Assembly: GCA_029261135.1 (NCBI GenBank)
Contig: JAJDBX010000042.1
Coordinates: forward strand, 1-64,000
Origin: Nitrospirota bacterium
GTDB lineage: Bacteria > Nitrospirota > Nitrospiria > SBBL01 > JAADHI01
Direction of reading: 5' to 3'
Length of the DNA: 64,000 nt
Part shown: positions 18,495 through 27,412 of the stretch, one piece after another
Layout of the letters: every line of letters starts with the position of its first letter
How positions within the stretch are numbered: position 1 is the first letter of the stretch
Made by a program: the position numbers and the translations under genes
The notes under the pieces: generated by a model
The model's input: only the letters and a program-made list of their open reading frames with translations
What the model was told of the DNA's origin: nothing
The model's database searches: none

Positions 18495-18979
18495 GTCCGC
18501 GTCCCTACTTGTTTTACCGGACTTCCGATATTAATCGAGTACGCATCCAGTTCTCCATTTACCAGTGAATTTGCGCCAACAACACAGCCTTTTCTTAATA
18601 TCGCACCATCTAAAATGACGGTATTCGCGCCAATCCAGACATCGTCCTCAATCACGATACCGCCTTTTCCGGAATGAAAACCTTGCTGGGAAATTTTTGA
18701 CGCTCTTGATTGGTAGGCATGATTAACAGGCGCAAGGGTGCAATTCGCTGCGATCAGCACATCTTCACCAATATCAACCCCGTTTCCCGAATAGATCACA
18801 ACGCCGGAATTGATACAGCTATTTTTTCCAATGCGAACATCACCCGAACCACCCACGGGTTTAATCTTCACAAAGGAGTCAATCATGACATCGTCTTCTA
18901 CTATAATTTTGCTCCCTTTTACAGAATCCTCAATATCTGCAAATGAAGAAATCTTTGCTTTTTTTGAAATCACGAGCAT
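18491..18979 (-). CDS. Left-handed beta-helix (hexapeptide-repeat) acyltransferase
   Basis: A 162-residue protein built of hexapeptide repeats such as IGKNSCINSGVVIYSGNG, IEDDVWIGANTVILDGA and GCVVGANSLVNGE, ending with the usual INIGSPVKQVG. HAYQ in NHAYQSRA lies where the catalytic His of CatB/NodL/WcaF-like O-acetyltransferases is found. It probably transfers an acetyl or similar group to a sugar using an acyl-CoA. It is coupled by overlap both to the SDR downstream and to a small unknown gene upstream. Confidence 0.88.
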   Translation of the reverse strand: MLVISKKAKISSFADIEDSVKGSKIIVEDDVMIDSFVKIKPVGGSGDVRIGKNSCINSGVVIYSGNGVDIGEDVLIAANCTLAPVNHAYQSRASKISQQGFHSGKGGIVIEDDVWIGANTVILDGAILRKGCVVGANSLVNGELDAYSINIGSPVKQVGTRT

Positions 18980-19215
18980 TTCAATCCTTCATCCAAGTGT
19001 TGATGCATTCGGACAATAGGTTCTTTTTCACGATGCGATTCAATTTCAGCGGGATCACGCAGGTCATCACTTTTTCTGTGCGGCCCCATACGGTAGGCAC
19101 GACAATAGAGCTGCTGCGGACCGCCCCCGTCTCGTATTTCAGAGACAAGGCGACGGGCTTCGGGTCGCCCCATGATTTCTAAAATCAGGCCTTTGACCTC
19201 CATAAGATCTTTCAT
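18970..19215 (-). CDS. Small uncharacterised protein (81 aa), coupled to its neighbours
   Basis: I do not recognise this protein. It is charged and soluble, rich in Arg, Glu and Asp, with one cysteine-containing stretch (QLYCRAYRMGPH). Support for it being real comes from context. Its ATG at 19215 overlaps the stop of the lipoprotein gene (ATGA) and its end overlaps the acyltransferase start by 10 bases, the same coupling used by the rest of the operon. It could be an adaptor for the acyltransferase, or a spurious frame. Confidence 0.5.
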   Translation of the reverse strand: MKDLMEVKGLILEIMGRPEARRLVSEIRDGGGPQQLYCRAYRMGPHRKSDDLRDPAEIESHREKEPIVRMHQHLDEGLKCS

Positions 19216-19712
19216 TGATGTGTATGTTGGGTCTGGTGAAGGAGATCACGATTCAAAGCCCATAACTCATATTGGTGTAAAAAGGCTCTCCTGTCTTTGA
19301 TTTTTGAGGTGATGAGATCCGGGCGACCCAGAGAAATCGTCTTCCCCGTATGTTCCCTGATCACGGCCTCAATTTTTTTCTGATCAAGCGTCTTTAAATC
19401 GACTGTCACAATGGGGTAGTCTCCTTCGGCGAAGACCTTCGTTTTATCCTGCCCGGGAGGAAGAAAAATTGCACCAGTTGCAAAATCAACCGCAAAGGCC
19501 ACAATCCCAACAACACCCCCAGCAGCTACCCCCGGCACAATAAAAAAGATGAGGCCCACCGCATCCAAAACGGCCACGCCGGTGTCTATCTTCCCTGTTG
19601 TTTGACCACGCCGCTCTGGGTAGAGCAATGTCCCACAGGCGGTCATTTGAATGATTAAGGCGATCACAAGGCTAGTACTCAGATAGGTAAAAAATCGTGT
19701 CTTCTCAAGCAA
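19212..19712 (-). CDS. Predicted outer-membrane lipoprotein of unknown function
   Basis: A 166-residue protein with an N-terminal hydrophobic signal ending in IIQMTACGTLLYPERRG, a plausible lipobox (Thr-Ala-Cys) for signal peptidase II. Then comes a Gly/Ala-rich hydrophobic stretch (LIFFIVPGVAAGGVVGIVA) and a soluble C-terminal half. The CGTLLYPERRGQ...D.GVAVLD pattern recurs in lipoproteins of Vibrio and Acinetobacter that are sometimes misnamed polyribonucleotide nucleotidyltransferase; the function is unknown. An envelope lipoprotein in the middle of a cytoplasmic sugar operon is unexpected. Confidence 0.75.
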   Translation of the reverse strand: MLEKTRFFTYLSTSLVIALIIQMTACGTLLYPERRGQTTGKIDTGVAVLDAVGLIFFIVPGVAAGGVVGIVAFAVDFATGAIFLPPGQDKTKVFAEGDYPIVTVDLKTLDQKKIEAVIREHTGKTISLGRPDLITSKIKDRRAFLHQYELWALNRDLLHQTQHTHQ

Positions 19713-19723
19713 AATAAACTCCT

Positions 19724-20251
19724 TTAGTTAAATGGGGCATAACTTCTATCCTTCGCACTCATTATTGGCGTAGCGATCGGCCATGAAATATCAAAGGCTT
19801 TATCGTTCCAAAGGACACCTCTTGCACTTTCAGGACGGTAAAATGCCGACATGAGATAGCTCACTTCTGTTTCATCTTCAAGGGTCTGAAATCCATGTGC
19901 AAAACCTTCTGGAATAAATAACATCTGTTTATTTTTATGACTGAATTCAAATGCACACCACTGTTTAAAGGTTGATGATTCAGGGCGAAGATCAATAATC
20001 ACATCATAAATAGCACCTCGAACACATTGAAGCACCTTCGCCTCTTCATCGGGTTTACTTTGATAATGCATGCCTCGAAGGGTTCCTTTTTTATTATTCA
20101 AAGAGAGGTTACTTTGCGCCACCTTAAATTGAAGGCCATGTGCCTTGAATTCTTCTTCACAAAACGTGCGCGCAAAAAAACCACGTTCATCTTCGTGAAG
20201 ATCCAGATAAATCAGATAGGCGCCTTTTAATGTTGTTTCTTTAAAAATCAT
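19724..20251 (-). CDS. dTDP-4-dehydrorhamnose 3,5-epimerase family (RmlC/RfbC-like) sugar epimerase
   Basis: A 175-residue cupin-fold epimerase. KGTLRGMHYQSKPDEEAK contains the catalytic His region, and DERGFFARTF and FIPEGFAHGFQTLED are the other family blocks. It epimerises C3 and/or C5 of a 4-keto-6-deoxy nucleotide sugar. Because the neighbouring dehydratase is CDP-specific, its substrate is more likely a CDP-4-keto sugar than dTDP-4-ketorhamnose. It is about normal in length for the family (175-185 residues). Confidence 0.9.
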   Translation of the reverse strand: MIFKETTLKGAYLIYLDLHEDERGFFARTFCEEEFKAHGLQFKVAQSNLSLNNKKGTLRGMHYQSKPDEEAKVLQCVRGAIYDVIIDLRPESSTFKQWCAFEFSHKNKQMLFIPEGFAHGFQTLEDETEVSYLMSAFYRPESARGVLWNDKAFDISWPIATPIMSAKDRSYAPFN

Positions 20252-20267
20252 CGATTTTAAATGCCCT

Positions 20268-21026
20268 TTAGGATTTCAGCATCATCCCTTGCCCCGTCGG
20301 AAGCTCCAATATTTTATAGCCCCTTTCTTCCATAAACCGATCCTCGGCGACCTTTTGGTCATGATAAGGTGTCCAGCCATAATCATCAAAAACAATGATG
20401 CCGCCTTTGACCACCCGATCAAATAGAACTTCTAGTGCCCCAATCTCAGCTGAAACGGAATTCATATCAATATGCATAAAAGCGATGGTCTCTGGAGAAA
20501 TCGCTTCTAAAATTTCAGGAACACAGCCCTTTGTGACCACAATATTTTTAAAAGGCCTTAAACGTTCCCTGACTTTCTCAAATAAATTTTCGGAATGATT
20601 TTCCATGCCATGTCGAGCATCTGGCGGATGGTTAAACACATCGTATATAAAGAAGTTTTTATCTGTGTCATTTAAGCAGACATAGTTTGCGATTACCTCT
20701 GCGGTTTTTCCTTGGTAACAACCACATTCCACAAAATCTCCCGGCAAACTGAGACAAGTAAAGGCAGCCCATGTCAATATGTGCGTCCGCCAGACAATCG
20801 ATTTTTCCATTGAGGTCTCAAAGACATTCTCGACCGAATCAATAAATTGATCATCCGATAAAAACCCTAAATTTCGACCCATAGTTAATAAATTATCAGA
20901 GAAAAATGTCCCGGAATTCGCTTGGTTTGCTCTAAAAGCCTTTGAGACTATTTGAATGGCTTCTACAGTATCCTGGCCTGCTGTCAGACCGGGAAGATCA
21001 CCACCCGGCGTAAAATACCGTTTCAT
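20268..21026 (-). CDS. TylF/MycF-type class I SAM methyltransferase
   Basis: A 252-residue protein. FVECGCYQGKTAEVIANYV is the SAM motif, and AFMHIDMNSVSAEIGALEVL and VKGGIIVFDDYGWTPYHDQK carry the acidic metal ligands typical of TylF/MycF macrocin-type O-methyltransferases. The ending LPTGQGMMLK is also typical. It probably O-methylates a sugar hydroxyl in the glycan. It is clustered with the CDP-sugar genes on the same strand, 41 bases after the C-methyltransferase. Confidence 0.87.
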   Translation of the reverse strand: MKRYFTPGGDLPGLTAGQDTVEAIQIVSKAFRANQANSGTFFSDNLLTMGRNLGFLSDDQFIDSVENVFETSMEKSIVWRTHILTWAAFTCLSLPGDFVECGCYQGKTAEVIANYVCLNDTDKNFFIYDVFNHPPDARHGMENHSENLFEKVRERLRPFKNIVVTKGCVPEILEAISPETIAFMHIDMNSVSAEIGALEVLFDRVVKGGIIVFDDYGWTPYHDQKVAEDRFMEERGYKILELPTGQGMMLKS

Positions 21027-21066
21027 TCAAAACCCCTAAAAGCAGAATACTGTTTTTTCAGAAACC

Positions 21067-22302
21067 TCATGTAAACACCTGAACTCGTGGGATCGGGACG
21101 ACAAATTTTCCATTCCACTCTCGAATGAAGGAAAGCTGCTTCATCACTTCTTTCCTTAAATTCCAGGGGAGAATCACAACATAGTCGGGTTTTGTCTCTT
21201 TTATCTTGTCTGGATGGTAAACGGGGATGCGGCTTCCCGGGAGGAACTTCCCTTGCTTATAAGGGTTCAAATCCACTGCATAAGACAGCATATCGGATCG
21301 AATACCACAATAATTCAAGAGGGTATTGCCTTTTGCCGGGGCACCATAAGCCACGACTTTTTTTTCATCATAACGCAGAGAAACCAAAAACCCTAAAAAC
21401 CCCAAACGGCATTCCTCGACCCTTTTAAAAAATGTTTTGTAGGGCACTAAGGTATTTAATCCGGCTTCAATCTCTTTCGCTCTCACATATAACACCGCCT
21501 CTGATACAGGGCCGGTCTTATCGTCCTTATGACAGAGATAGACACGAAGAGATCCGCCGTGGGTCTCAAGCTCTTCAAGATCGTACACCTTTAATTGATG
21601 TCGGGAAAAAATCTTATCCACTGTTAAAAAAGAAAAATAAGAAAAATGCTCATGATAAATTGTATCAAACTGGTTATGCTCAATCAGCTTCAAGAGATGA
21701 GGGAACTCCAGGGTGATCCTGCCTCCCGGTTTAAGTAATATTTTGAGACCCGCGACAAAATCATGCAAGTCCGGGACGTGGGCCAAGACGTTATTCCCAA
21801 CCAACAAATCAGGAGAAATATTTTCTTTGACCATGGTTCGCGCCATCTCCGCACCAAAAAACCCGACACGTGTGGGAATGCCTTTTTCTTCCGCGATCTT
21901 TGCTACATTTTCAGCGGGTTCGATGCCCAAGACAGGAATATTTCTCTCTTTGAAATGCCGCAGTAGGTAACCGTCGTTACTCGCAATTTCGACGACACGA
22001 CTTTCGTGGTCCAGCTTGAAGCGCCTGATGACTTTATTCGCGTAGGCTTTGGCATGCTTCACCCAAGATTCTGAATAAGATGAAAGATAGAGGTATTCGT
22101 TAAAAATTTCAGAAGGCGCGTGATACTGCGGAAGCTGAACCAGAAAACAGGATTCACAAACGTAAGCATGAAGGGGATACCAGCTTTCGACTTCATTGAG
22201 TTGATTTGAAGAAAGATAAGCGTTTGAAGGCGGCGATGTGCCGAGATCACAAAAAGAATGGATGAGGAGCGTTCCGCAAAACCGACATTTTTCTTCTCTC
22301 AT
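21067..22302 (-). CDS. Sugar C-methyltransferase (NovU/TylCIII type) with N-terminal zinc-binding domain
   Basis: About 411 residues from the ATG at 22302, which overlaps the rfbG stop as ATGA. N-terminal cysteines (CRFCGTLL, CDLGTSPPSNAYL, YVCESCFLVQL) form the putative zinc-binding domain PF08421. The middle has VVEIASNDGYLLRHF and GIEPAENVAKIA (SAM binding), and the C-terminal PF08484 part has VAYGAPAKGNTLLNYCG. Members methylate carbon 3 of 4-keto deoxysugars. With rfbF and rfbG directly upstream, the predicted product is a C-methyl-branched CDP-deoxysugar. Confidence 0.9.
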   Translation of the reverse strand: MREEKCRFCGTLLIHSFCDLGTSPPSNAYLSSNQLNEVESWYPLHAYVCESCFLVQLPQYHAPSEIFNEYLYLSSYSESWVKHAKAYANKVIRRFKLDHESRVVEIASNDGYLLRHFKERNIPVLGIEPAENVAKIAEEKGIPTRVGFFGAEMARTMVKENISPDLLVGNNVLAHVPDLHDFVAGLKILLKPGGRITLEFPHLLKLIEHNQFDTIYHEHFSYFSFLTVDKIFSRHQLKVYDLEELETHGGSLRVYLCHKDDKTGPVSEAVLYVRAKEIEAGLNTLVPYKTFFKRVEECRLGFLGFLVSLRYDEKKVVAYGAPAKGNTLLNYCGIRSDMLSYAVDLNPYKQGKFLPGSRIPVYHPDKIKETKPDYVVILPWNLRKEVMKQLSFIREWNGKFVVPIPRVQVFT

Positions 22303-23360
22303 TCGGGAATCCGTTCCTGATTGTCTAAGATTTGTTGCAGAGTCAATTGCTGCATATCCTCTCCCGACTGAAACCCGAAATACCAATCGAGCACCAGTTT
22401 AAGGCCACATTCAAGAGACACTCTGGGAATCCATTCGAGACGCTGTCTCGCCTTGGCGGAATCCAGTTTGAGTAATGTGGCTTCATGGGGATGATCAATG
22501 CCATCTTTTTCCCAAGGGATGTCTTTGCCCCAATTTTTTGTCATAAAATTGACGACCCATTCCACAGATTGGGTTTCCTCTTCAGGGGGCCCAAAATTCC
22601 ATCCCTCTGAATAATCTGGACCCTTATCCCAAAGACGCTCGGCAAGCAAGAGATACCCTTCCAAAGGATTCTTTACATGCTGCCAGGGACGAATTGCATG
22701 TGGAGAACGAATGCGTATCGGCTTCTCATCCAGAAGCCCTTGTATGATATCGCTCATCAAGCGGTCTTTCGCCCAATCCCCTCCCCCGATCACATTGCCC
22801 GCCCGTGCGGTCGCGAGCGCCACCCCACTTGTTTTAAGGAAGGATTGTCGATAGGCTGCAGCGACCAATTCACTACAGCCTTTACTGCTTGAATAGGGAT
22901 CATATCCCCCCATGGGTGCATCTTCTCGAACCGCTTGTTCAGTTTCTTGATTTTCATAACATTTATCACTGGTGACCACGATCACGACCCGGACAGAATC
23001 TGTCTGGCGAACAGCCTCAAGCAGATTCGCAGTGCCCATCACATTGGTGCTGTAGGTTTCTAAGGGATTGTCATAAGAAGCTCTCACCAATGACTGCGCC
23101 GCCATGTGGATCACAATTTCGGGCTTCCGTTCCGAAATCACCATTTTCAAGTCATCAAAATTGCGCACATCACCCTTCGCAGAAAACATGCCCTCTTTGA
23201 TGCGTGCGACTTCAAAAAGAGAGGGATGTGTCGGGGGCGCAAGGGCATACCCACTGACATTGGCTGCAAGTGATTGCAAGCAAAGGGACAACCAGCTCCC
23301 CTTAAAACCCGTGTGGCCCGTGATAAGGACCCGTTTCCCCTTCCAAAAGATCGTATTCAT
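22299..23360 (-). CDS. rfbG: CDP-glucose 4,6-dehydratase
   Basis: About 353 residues from the ATG at 23360, which shares bases with the rfbF stop (TGATG). WKGKRVLITGHTGFKGSWLS is the NAD motif with the GFKGSW signature distinctive of CDP-glucose dehydratases. VVTSDKCYENQE replaces the usual STDEVYG, and YSSSKGCSELV provides Tyr-x-x-x-Lys. It converts CDP-glucose to CDP-4-keto-6-deoxyglucose in the cytoplasm, following RfbF. Confidence 0.95.
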   Translation of the reverse strand: MNTIFWKGKRVLITGHTGFKGSWLSLCLQSLAANVSGYALAPPTHPSLFEVARIKEGMFSAKGDVRNFDDLKMVISERKPEIVIHMAAQSLVRASYDNPLETYSTNVMGTANLLEAVRQTDSVRVVIVVTSDKCYENQETEQAVREDAPMGGYDPYSSSKGCSELVAAAYRQSFLKTSGVALATARAGNVIGGGDWAKDRLMSDIIQGLLDEKPIRIRSPHAIRPWQHVKNPLEGYLLLAERLWDKGPDYSEGWNFGPPEEETQSVEWVVNFMTKNWGKDIPWEKDGIDHPHEATLLKLDSAKARQRLEWIPRVSLECGLKLVLDWYFGFQSGEDMQQLTLQQILDNQERIPE

Positions 23361-24127
23361 CACCACGTTTTCCAGGGGGCATCTCCAGAAAGCCACAATC
23401 TTTCAATCTGCCGACGATCACGTAAAGTATCCATCGGTTGCCAATAGCCTTTATGAAAATAGGCCGAAAGATTTCCTTCATTCGCAAGCTGCTGCATCGG
23501 TTCGGCTTCCCAAGAGGTTTCATCTCGATCGATATAATCGATGACTTTCGGTGACAAAACAAAAAACCCGCCGTTAATCCATCCACCGTCTCCCAAAGGT
23601 TTTTCAAGAAATCCTTTAACGGCACTACCATCCAGGTTCAGCGCACCATAACGCCCCGGCGGCTGTACGGCGGTGACGGTGGCCAATTTCCCCTGTGATT
23701 TGTGAAACTTGATCAGATTACCGATATCCACATCCGCCACACCATCGCCATAGGTGAAGCAAAAGTCTTCATTGCCTAAATAATTGCGAACGCGCTTTAA
23801 ACGGCCACCCGTCATGGTGGTCGCGCCCGTGTCAATCAAGGTCACCCGCCAGGATTCTGCATGATTTTCATGGACTTCGAGCTTTTTGTGCTCAACATCA
23901 ATCGTAACATCAGACATATGGAGAAAATAATTGTTGAAATATTCCTTAATCATATATCCCTTATAACCCAGACAGATAATAAACTCATTAATGCCATAAG
24001 CACTAAAGATCTTCATGATATGCCAGAGGATGGGCTTTCCCCCAATGTGCACCATGGGTTTTGGCTTGTTATGCGTTTCTTCACTAATGCGAGAGCCTAA
24101 GCCCCCCGCGAGAATAACTGCCTTCAT
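23360..24127 (-). CDS. rfbF: Glucose-1-phosphate cytidylyltransferase
   Basis: 255 residues from the ATG at 24127, matching the usual family length; a longer frame to 24175 is unlikely. The start MKAVILAGGLGSRISEET is the nucleotide-binding loop. KPKPMVHIGGKPILWHIMK and FCFTYGDGVADVDIG with the metal-binding Asp complete the nucleotidyltransferase core. It makes CDP-glucose from CTP and glucose-1-phosphate, the entry step for the CDP-sugar branch. It is the first gene of the long minus-strand cluster, so the main promoter probably lies in the 280-base gap upstream. I found no convincing sigma70 match there. Confidence 0.95.
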   Translation of the reverse strand: MKAVILAGGLGSRISEETHNKPKPMVHIGGKPILWHIMKIFSAYGINEFIICLGYKGYMIKEYFNNYFLHMSDVTIDVEHKKLEVHENHAESWRVTLIDTGATTMTGGRLKRVRNYLGNEDFCFTYGDGVADVDIGNLIKFHKSQGKLATVTAVQPPGRYGALNLDGSAVKGFLEKPLGDGGWINGGFFVLSPKVIDYIDRDETSWEAEPMQQLANEGNLSAYFHKGYWQPMDTLRDRRQIERLWLSGDAPWKTW

Positions 24128-24407
24128 CTTGTCTGCCTTCAGTAAAATAGACGGATTCAAACCAGTCTTTTGCAATAAGCTTGCCAGCTAGATTAAAAAG
24201 AAGAGACATGAATATTTTCAAGAAAGCGTATAGATTAGCTATAATATGAGGGCCTTATCATCAAACAGGGTGCCTGAGCCAAATTCCTAACCGATTGATT
24301 AGGACAAGACCCGGGTTTCTTCGTCATGTTTTTGACGATAAGATCAATACTCCGATATTTTTTGTAAAATTACGAGAAAAATCAGATATTCTGCTTGAAG
24401 GGATGTC

Positions 24408-24914
24408 TCAGCTTTGTTTCAGTTGAGGCGGGGCACAAGTGCAGCGGTAGAGACCGCCAATCATTGCCCCCAATAAATCGTAGAGGTATTCGCGTTCCCC
24501 GTCGTTGACTTGGCGTAAATAAGCGCCGTCCCATTCTTTTAAGTAGACATTTTTGAGATAATAATAAACGGGCATTTCTTCATTGAAACCCTCATCACCC
24601 ATGCTTTTATCCAACCATGCCATGACAGCGGCATGCGATGGCATTTCTTCTTTTTGTAGGGCGTCATCCGCATCTGTGACGATTCGGATCAATTTATCGA
24701 AAGCTTCAGGGTTTTCATCGAGATAGTTGGTCGTGATAAGTTCAAGCCCTTTGAGATTGAGTCGTCTGTCCGCAAGTGGTTTCTCATTGTAATGAGATTC
24801 TGTCGTGTCGATGAGGAGCAAGGGGAAAATAAAAAGAAATCCGAAAAGAACGGGAAAAATCCAATACCCAATGACAGCGCGGAGCGACGGGATTTGTGTT
24901 TCGCGTGTATCCAT
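24408..24914 (-). CDS. Uncharacterised single-pass membrane protein
   Basis: About 168 residues (ATG at 24914, with one 12 bases upstream also possible). There is one N-terminal transmembrane helix (VIGYWIFPVLFGFLFIFPLL) and then a soluble, acidic, mostly helical domain with no motif I recognise. The end has a short CTCAPP cysteine cluster. It is followed by the glycan cluster on the same strand but separated by 280 bases, so a link to it is uncertain. Confidence 0.65.
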   Translation of the reverse strand: MDTRETQIPSLRAVIGYWIFPVLFGFLFIFPLLLIDTTESHYNEKPLADRRLNLKGLELITTNYLDENPEAFDKLIRIVTDADDALQKEEMPSHAAVMAWLDKSMGDEGFNEEMPVYYYLKNVYLKEWDGAYLRQVNDGEREYLYDLLGAMIGGLYRCTCAPPQLKQS

Positions 24915-25070
24915 CGCATTCACCATAATGGGTTCCCCTTAAAAATTATGATATAACTTGTCGCATCATATGCTTATATTTTACCAGAACTTCTGAGATA
25001 CGTAGGGGCGATGTGCCGCTTCATCCATATAGGAACGATGAACAATCCGTTTAACAAAGGATAAAGATAA

Positions 25071-25934
25071 ATGATGCGATTGATCAGTTTATGGGTACTG
25101 TCTCTATTTTTTTCTGATTTTGCTGCGGCTGAGACCTCATTGTGGAAAATCAGCCAAGGCAAAAACCATGTCTTCATTGGGGGCACAATTCATGTCATGA
25201 GCCCTTCTGATTATCCCCTACCGGAAGAATTTGAAAAAGCATATCAGCAGTCTCAAAAGTTGGTTTTTGAAACCGATATCTCAAAGTTGAGTGCCCCTGC
25301 CTTTCAGCAACAACTAATGCAGGCTGTTTCTTACACCGACGGCCAGACATTGAAATCCGTGCTTAAACCTGAAACCTATACGAAGCTCGAAAGTTATAGC
25401 CGCTCAATTCAATTTCCCATTGAGCGGCTCCAAAACTTCAAACCAACAATGGTGGTCATGACTCTCACCATGCTGGAACTCCAACGGCTTGGTTTGGCTG
25501 GAGAAGGGGTGGATGCTTTTTTTAATAGCCGTGCGATAAAAGACCTAAAAATATTGGACGGACTTGAAAGTACTGAGGCGCATTTGAGTTTTATCGCGAA
25601 TATGGGCTTAGGTCAGGAAGATGCACTGATACTCAACGCTCTTCAGGAGATGAAAACACTCCCGAAAATGTTGCAAGACATGAAAGAGGCCTGGCGGGCC
25701 GGAGATAGTGTAGGCTTAGACCTTATTGCATTCGTTCCCATGAAAAAAGCCTTCCCCGCACTTTATGATCAACTATTGGTTAAACGGAACCAAGCTTGGC
25801 AGCCACAAATCGAAGCGATGTTCCTGACGCCCGAAGTGGAAATGGTGCTTGTCGGGGCAGGACATTTGGTCGGGAATGATGGTTTGATCAAAGCATTTAA
25901 GCAACGCGGTTACAAAGTCGAGCAATTCAAATAG
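25071..25934 (+). CDS. TraB/GumN-family protein, exported
   Basis: A 287-residue protein. A signal peptide (LISLWVLSLFFSDFAAAET) precedes the TraB/GumN family (PF01963) signatures: FIGGTIHVMSPSDYPLP with the conserved Gly-x-x-His, KLVFETDIS, and near the end VLVGAGHLVGNDGLIKAF. Related Tiki proteins are metalloproteases, so a periplasmic peptidase-like role is possible, but bacterial functions are unproven. It stands alone, divergent from the membrane protein on the left. Confidence 0.88.
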   Translation: MMRLISLWVLSLFFSDFAAAETSLWKISQGKNHVFIGGTIHVMSPSDYPLPEEFEKAYQQSQKLVFETDISKLSAPAFQQQLMQAVSYTDGQTLKSVLKPETYTKLESYSRSIQFPIERLQNFKPTMVVMTLTMLELQRLGLAGEGVDAFFNSRAIKDLKILDGLESTEAHLSFIANMGLGQEDALILNALQEMKTLPKMLQDMKEAWRAGDSVGLDLIAFVPMKKAFPALYDQLLVKRNQAWQPQIEAMFLTPEVEMVLVGAGHLVGNDGLIKAFKQRGYKVEQFK

Positions 25935-26117
25935 ATCGCTTCATTCTATTCAGCCCATGATTCATCTCTCGAATTCCTGTCTATCATCTAAAGTTTTGTA
26001 TTCGCCCTTATCTTGCATTCAATAGATCAATGATGTTGAAATATACTTTCGAGTCTTTTTTGAAAAACATCATTGATCACAACGATTTAGAATTCGTTCT
26101 ACGAATAAGGACAAAAC

Positions 26118-26747
26118 ATGACCACACCAGAATACAACTTGCCGGAAGGCATTACTTTAGAGCGAAGTGATCTTGAAGACGGCGGATATGCTTATGCTGT
26201 CTTTGACAAAGATTTGGGTGATCTCGGTCGTATCCTGCTCCAAGGGGTGGGCAATGGACAAACCCATATTTCTATGGAAATTTCAGGCGATCTTCATGAC
26301 CCGATGACCCAAAAACGGAAAGCCATCCTTGAACCGATTGGACAGAAAATTATTTCGCTAATGAGTGATAAAGTGAGTGAAGCCTTGGATGACGGAGAAA
26401 CCCTGGTTTCGATTCCCTCTGTGTCGCCCGGACAAATTGAAAAGGTTCAGCTTAAAATTGACCGATGTGAGAAATGCGGTGAGCCCTGTTCCATGCTGAT
26501 CTTCGCACCAGAGGCCAAAGGGCAGGACGCCTTCGATAACTATTCTGAAAAGCTCCAACACAAGTATACAGGGGAAGATGTCCCCACATGGATCATCGGT
26601 GCCGTCGCCGAAGGGCATCCCCAAGACACACCTGCCTGCTATGTCCTCAAAGTATGGCCGGAAAAAGAGGAAATCCAGCCTTTCACACCCGATCAGCTCA
26701 ATCCAGCGATTGAAGAAGCTGGCAGGACACACTGCGTAGATGTTTAA
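26118..26747 (+). CDS. Uncharacterised acidic protein with a CxxCxxxC motif
   Basis: A 209-residue soluble protein of unknown function. It begins after AAGGA at good spacing. Visible features are a strongly acidic composition and CEKCGEPC near residue 118, which could bind zinc or an iron-sulfur centre. It has no signal peptide or membrane segment. The coding-like sequence and clear ribosome site support a real gene. No neighbour suggests a role. Confidence 0.7.
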   Translation: MTTPEYNLPEGITLERSDLEDGGYAYAVFDKDLGDLGRILLQGVGNGQTHISMEISGDLHDPMTQKRKAILEPIGQKIISLMSDKVSEALDDGETLVSIPSVSPGQIEKVQLKIDRCEKCGEPCSMLIFAPEAKGQDAFDNYSEKLQHKYTGEDVPTWIIGAVAEGHPQDTPACYVLKVWPEKEEIQPFTPDQLNPAIEEAGRTHCVDV

Positions 26748-26893
26748 AGTAAATCTTTTTGTTCCTTTTTTCTTTCTTTTTTCTCTACGATTTTCATTTG
26801 GCCTCCGTGGTTTGTTTTGTCTGTTTTGCGGTTTCGCTGATTGCTAAAACCTACAATACGGACTCGGAGGTCATTTCTCAATTTCAACTAACT

Positions 26894-27133
26894 TTAGGAC
26901 ATTCTCGGGACAAACTCCCCTGCTACGAGATCCGCCGTGAACTCCTTTGCCTTCCTTCCAAATGCCTGTTTTTTCTCGGGACAGTCGATTTCAGCAAGCC
27001 TTACTTTGACGGTCTTCCCAGATCGCATGACCTTAATGGTGTCGCCGTCTATAATTCCCACTACTTGGCCGATGAAAGAAGTTGAGATTGATAGAATGAG
27101 GTAAAAGAGGAGAAAAAGGGCGGGTTTGGCCAT
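26894..27133 (-). pseudogene. Truncated staphylococcal-nuclease-like (thermonuclease) gene
   Basis: A 79-codon frame encodes a signal-like N-terminus and then VVGIIDGDTIKVMRSGKTV and RLAEIDCPEKKQAFGRKAKE, the first half of an SNase domain (Asp and Arg active-site residues are present). The rest of the domain, including the second catalytic Arg and the YGR strand, is missing: the frame ends abruptly after LVAGE, and no continuation is visible in the other frames. It is probably a remnant of a mobile or plasmid-type nuclease gene. Confidence 0.7.
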
Positions 27134-27142
27134 TTCAATTCT

Positions 27143-27394
27143 CTAAACATGTATCCCCCTGATATCACCCCAAGGGCGGCACCAACAACCAAGTGGAGCC
27201 AGGGGGATCAGCATATACAAGCTGCTGACAATCATAGTAATCAATCCAGCACAAAACAGCATACAAGGTATGCCTAGCACAGTATTTCTGGCCCACCAAC
27301 GCAACTGGGTATATTTCTTTCCTATGCGGAGAAAAGATAAAACCGTAAAAAATAATGATGCTATGCGAATAACAACAAAAGATCGCTTGATTGA
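27143..27394 (-). pseudogene. Possible decayed small membrane protein
   Basis: An open minus-strand frame of 83 codons between a TAA and a TAG has no ATG, GTG or TTG start. It reads as two hydrophobic helices (RSFVVIRIASLFFTVLSFL and GIPCMLFCAGLITMIVSSLY) joined by a basic loop. It ends 10 bases before the truncated nuclease start. The helix pattern suggests a former coding sequence, but it could be chance. The rest of the gap 27134-27592 holds nothing else I recognise. Confidence 0.25.
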
Positions 27395-27412
27395 TTATGT
27401 ATGAAATTTAAC

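Noticed and set aside
24128-24407. Promoter for the long glycan cluster
   Set aside because: Several TATA-like hexamers exist on the minus strand (for example TATTAT near 24243) but none has a -35 partner at 16-18 bases.
26759-27085. Plus-strand 108-residue frame opposite the truncated nuclease
   Set aside because: It is antisense to a recognisable nuclease-like sequence, has a low-complexity Phe-rich start and no family resemblance.
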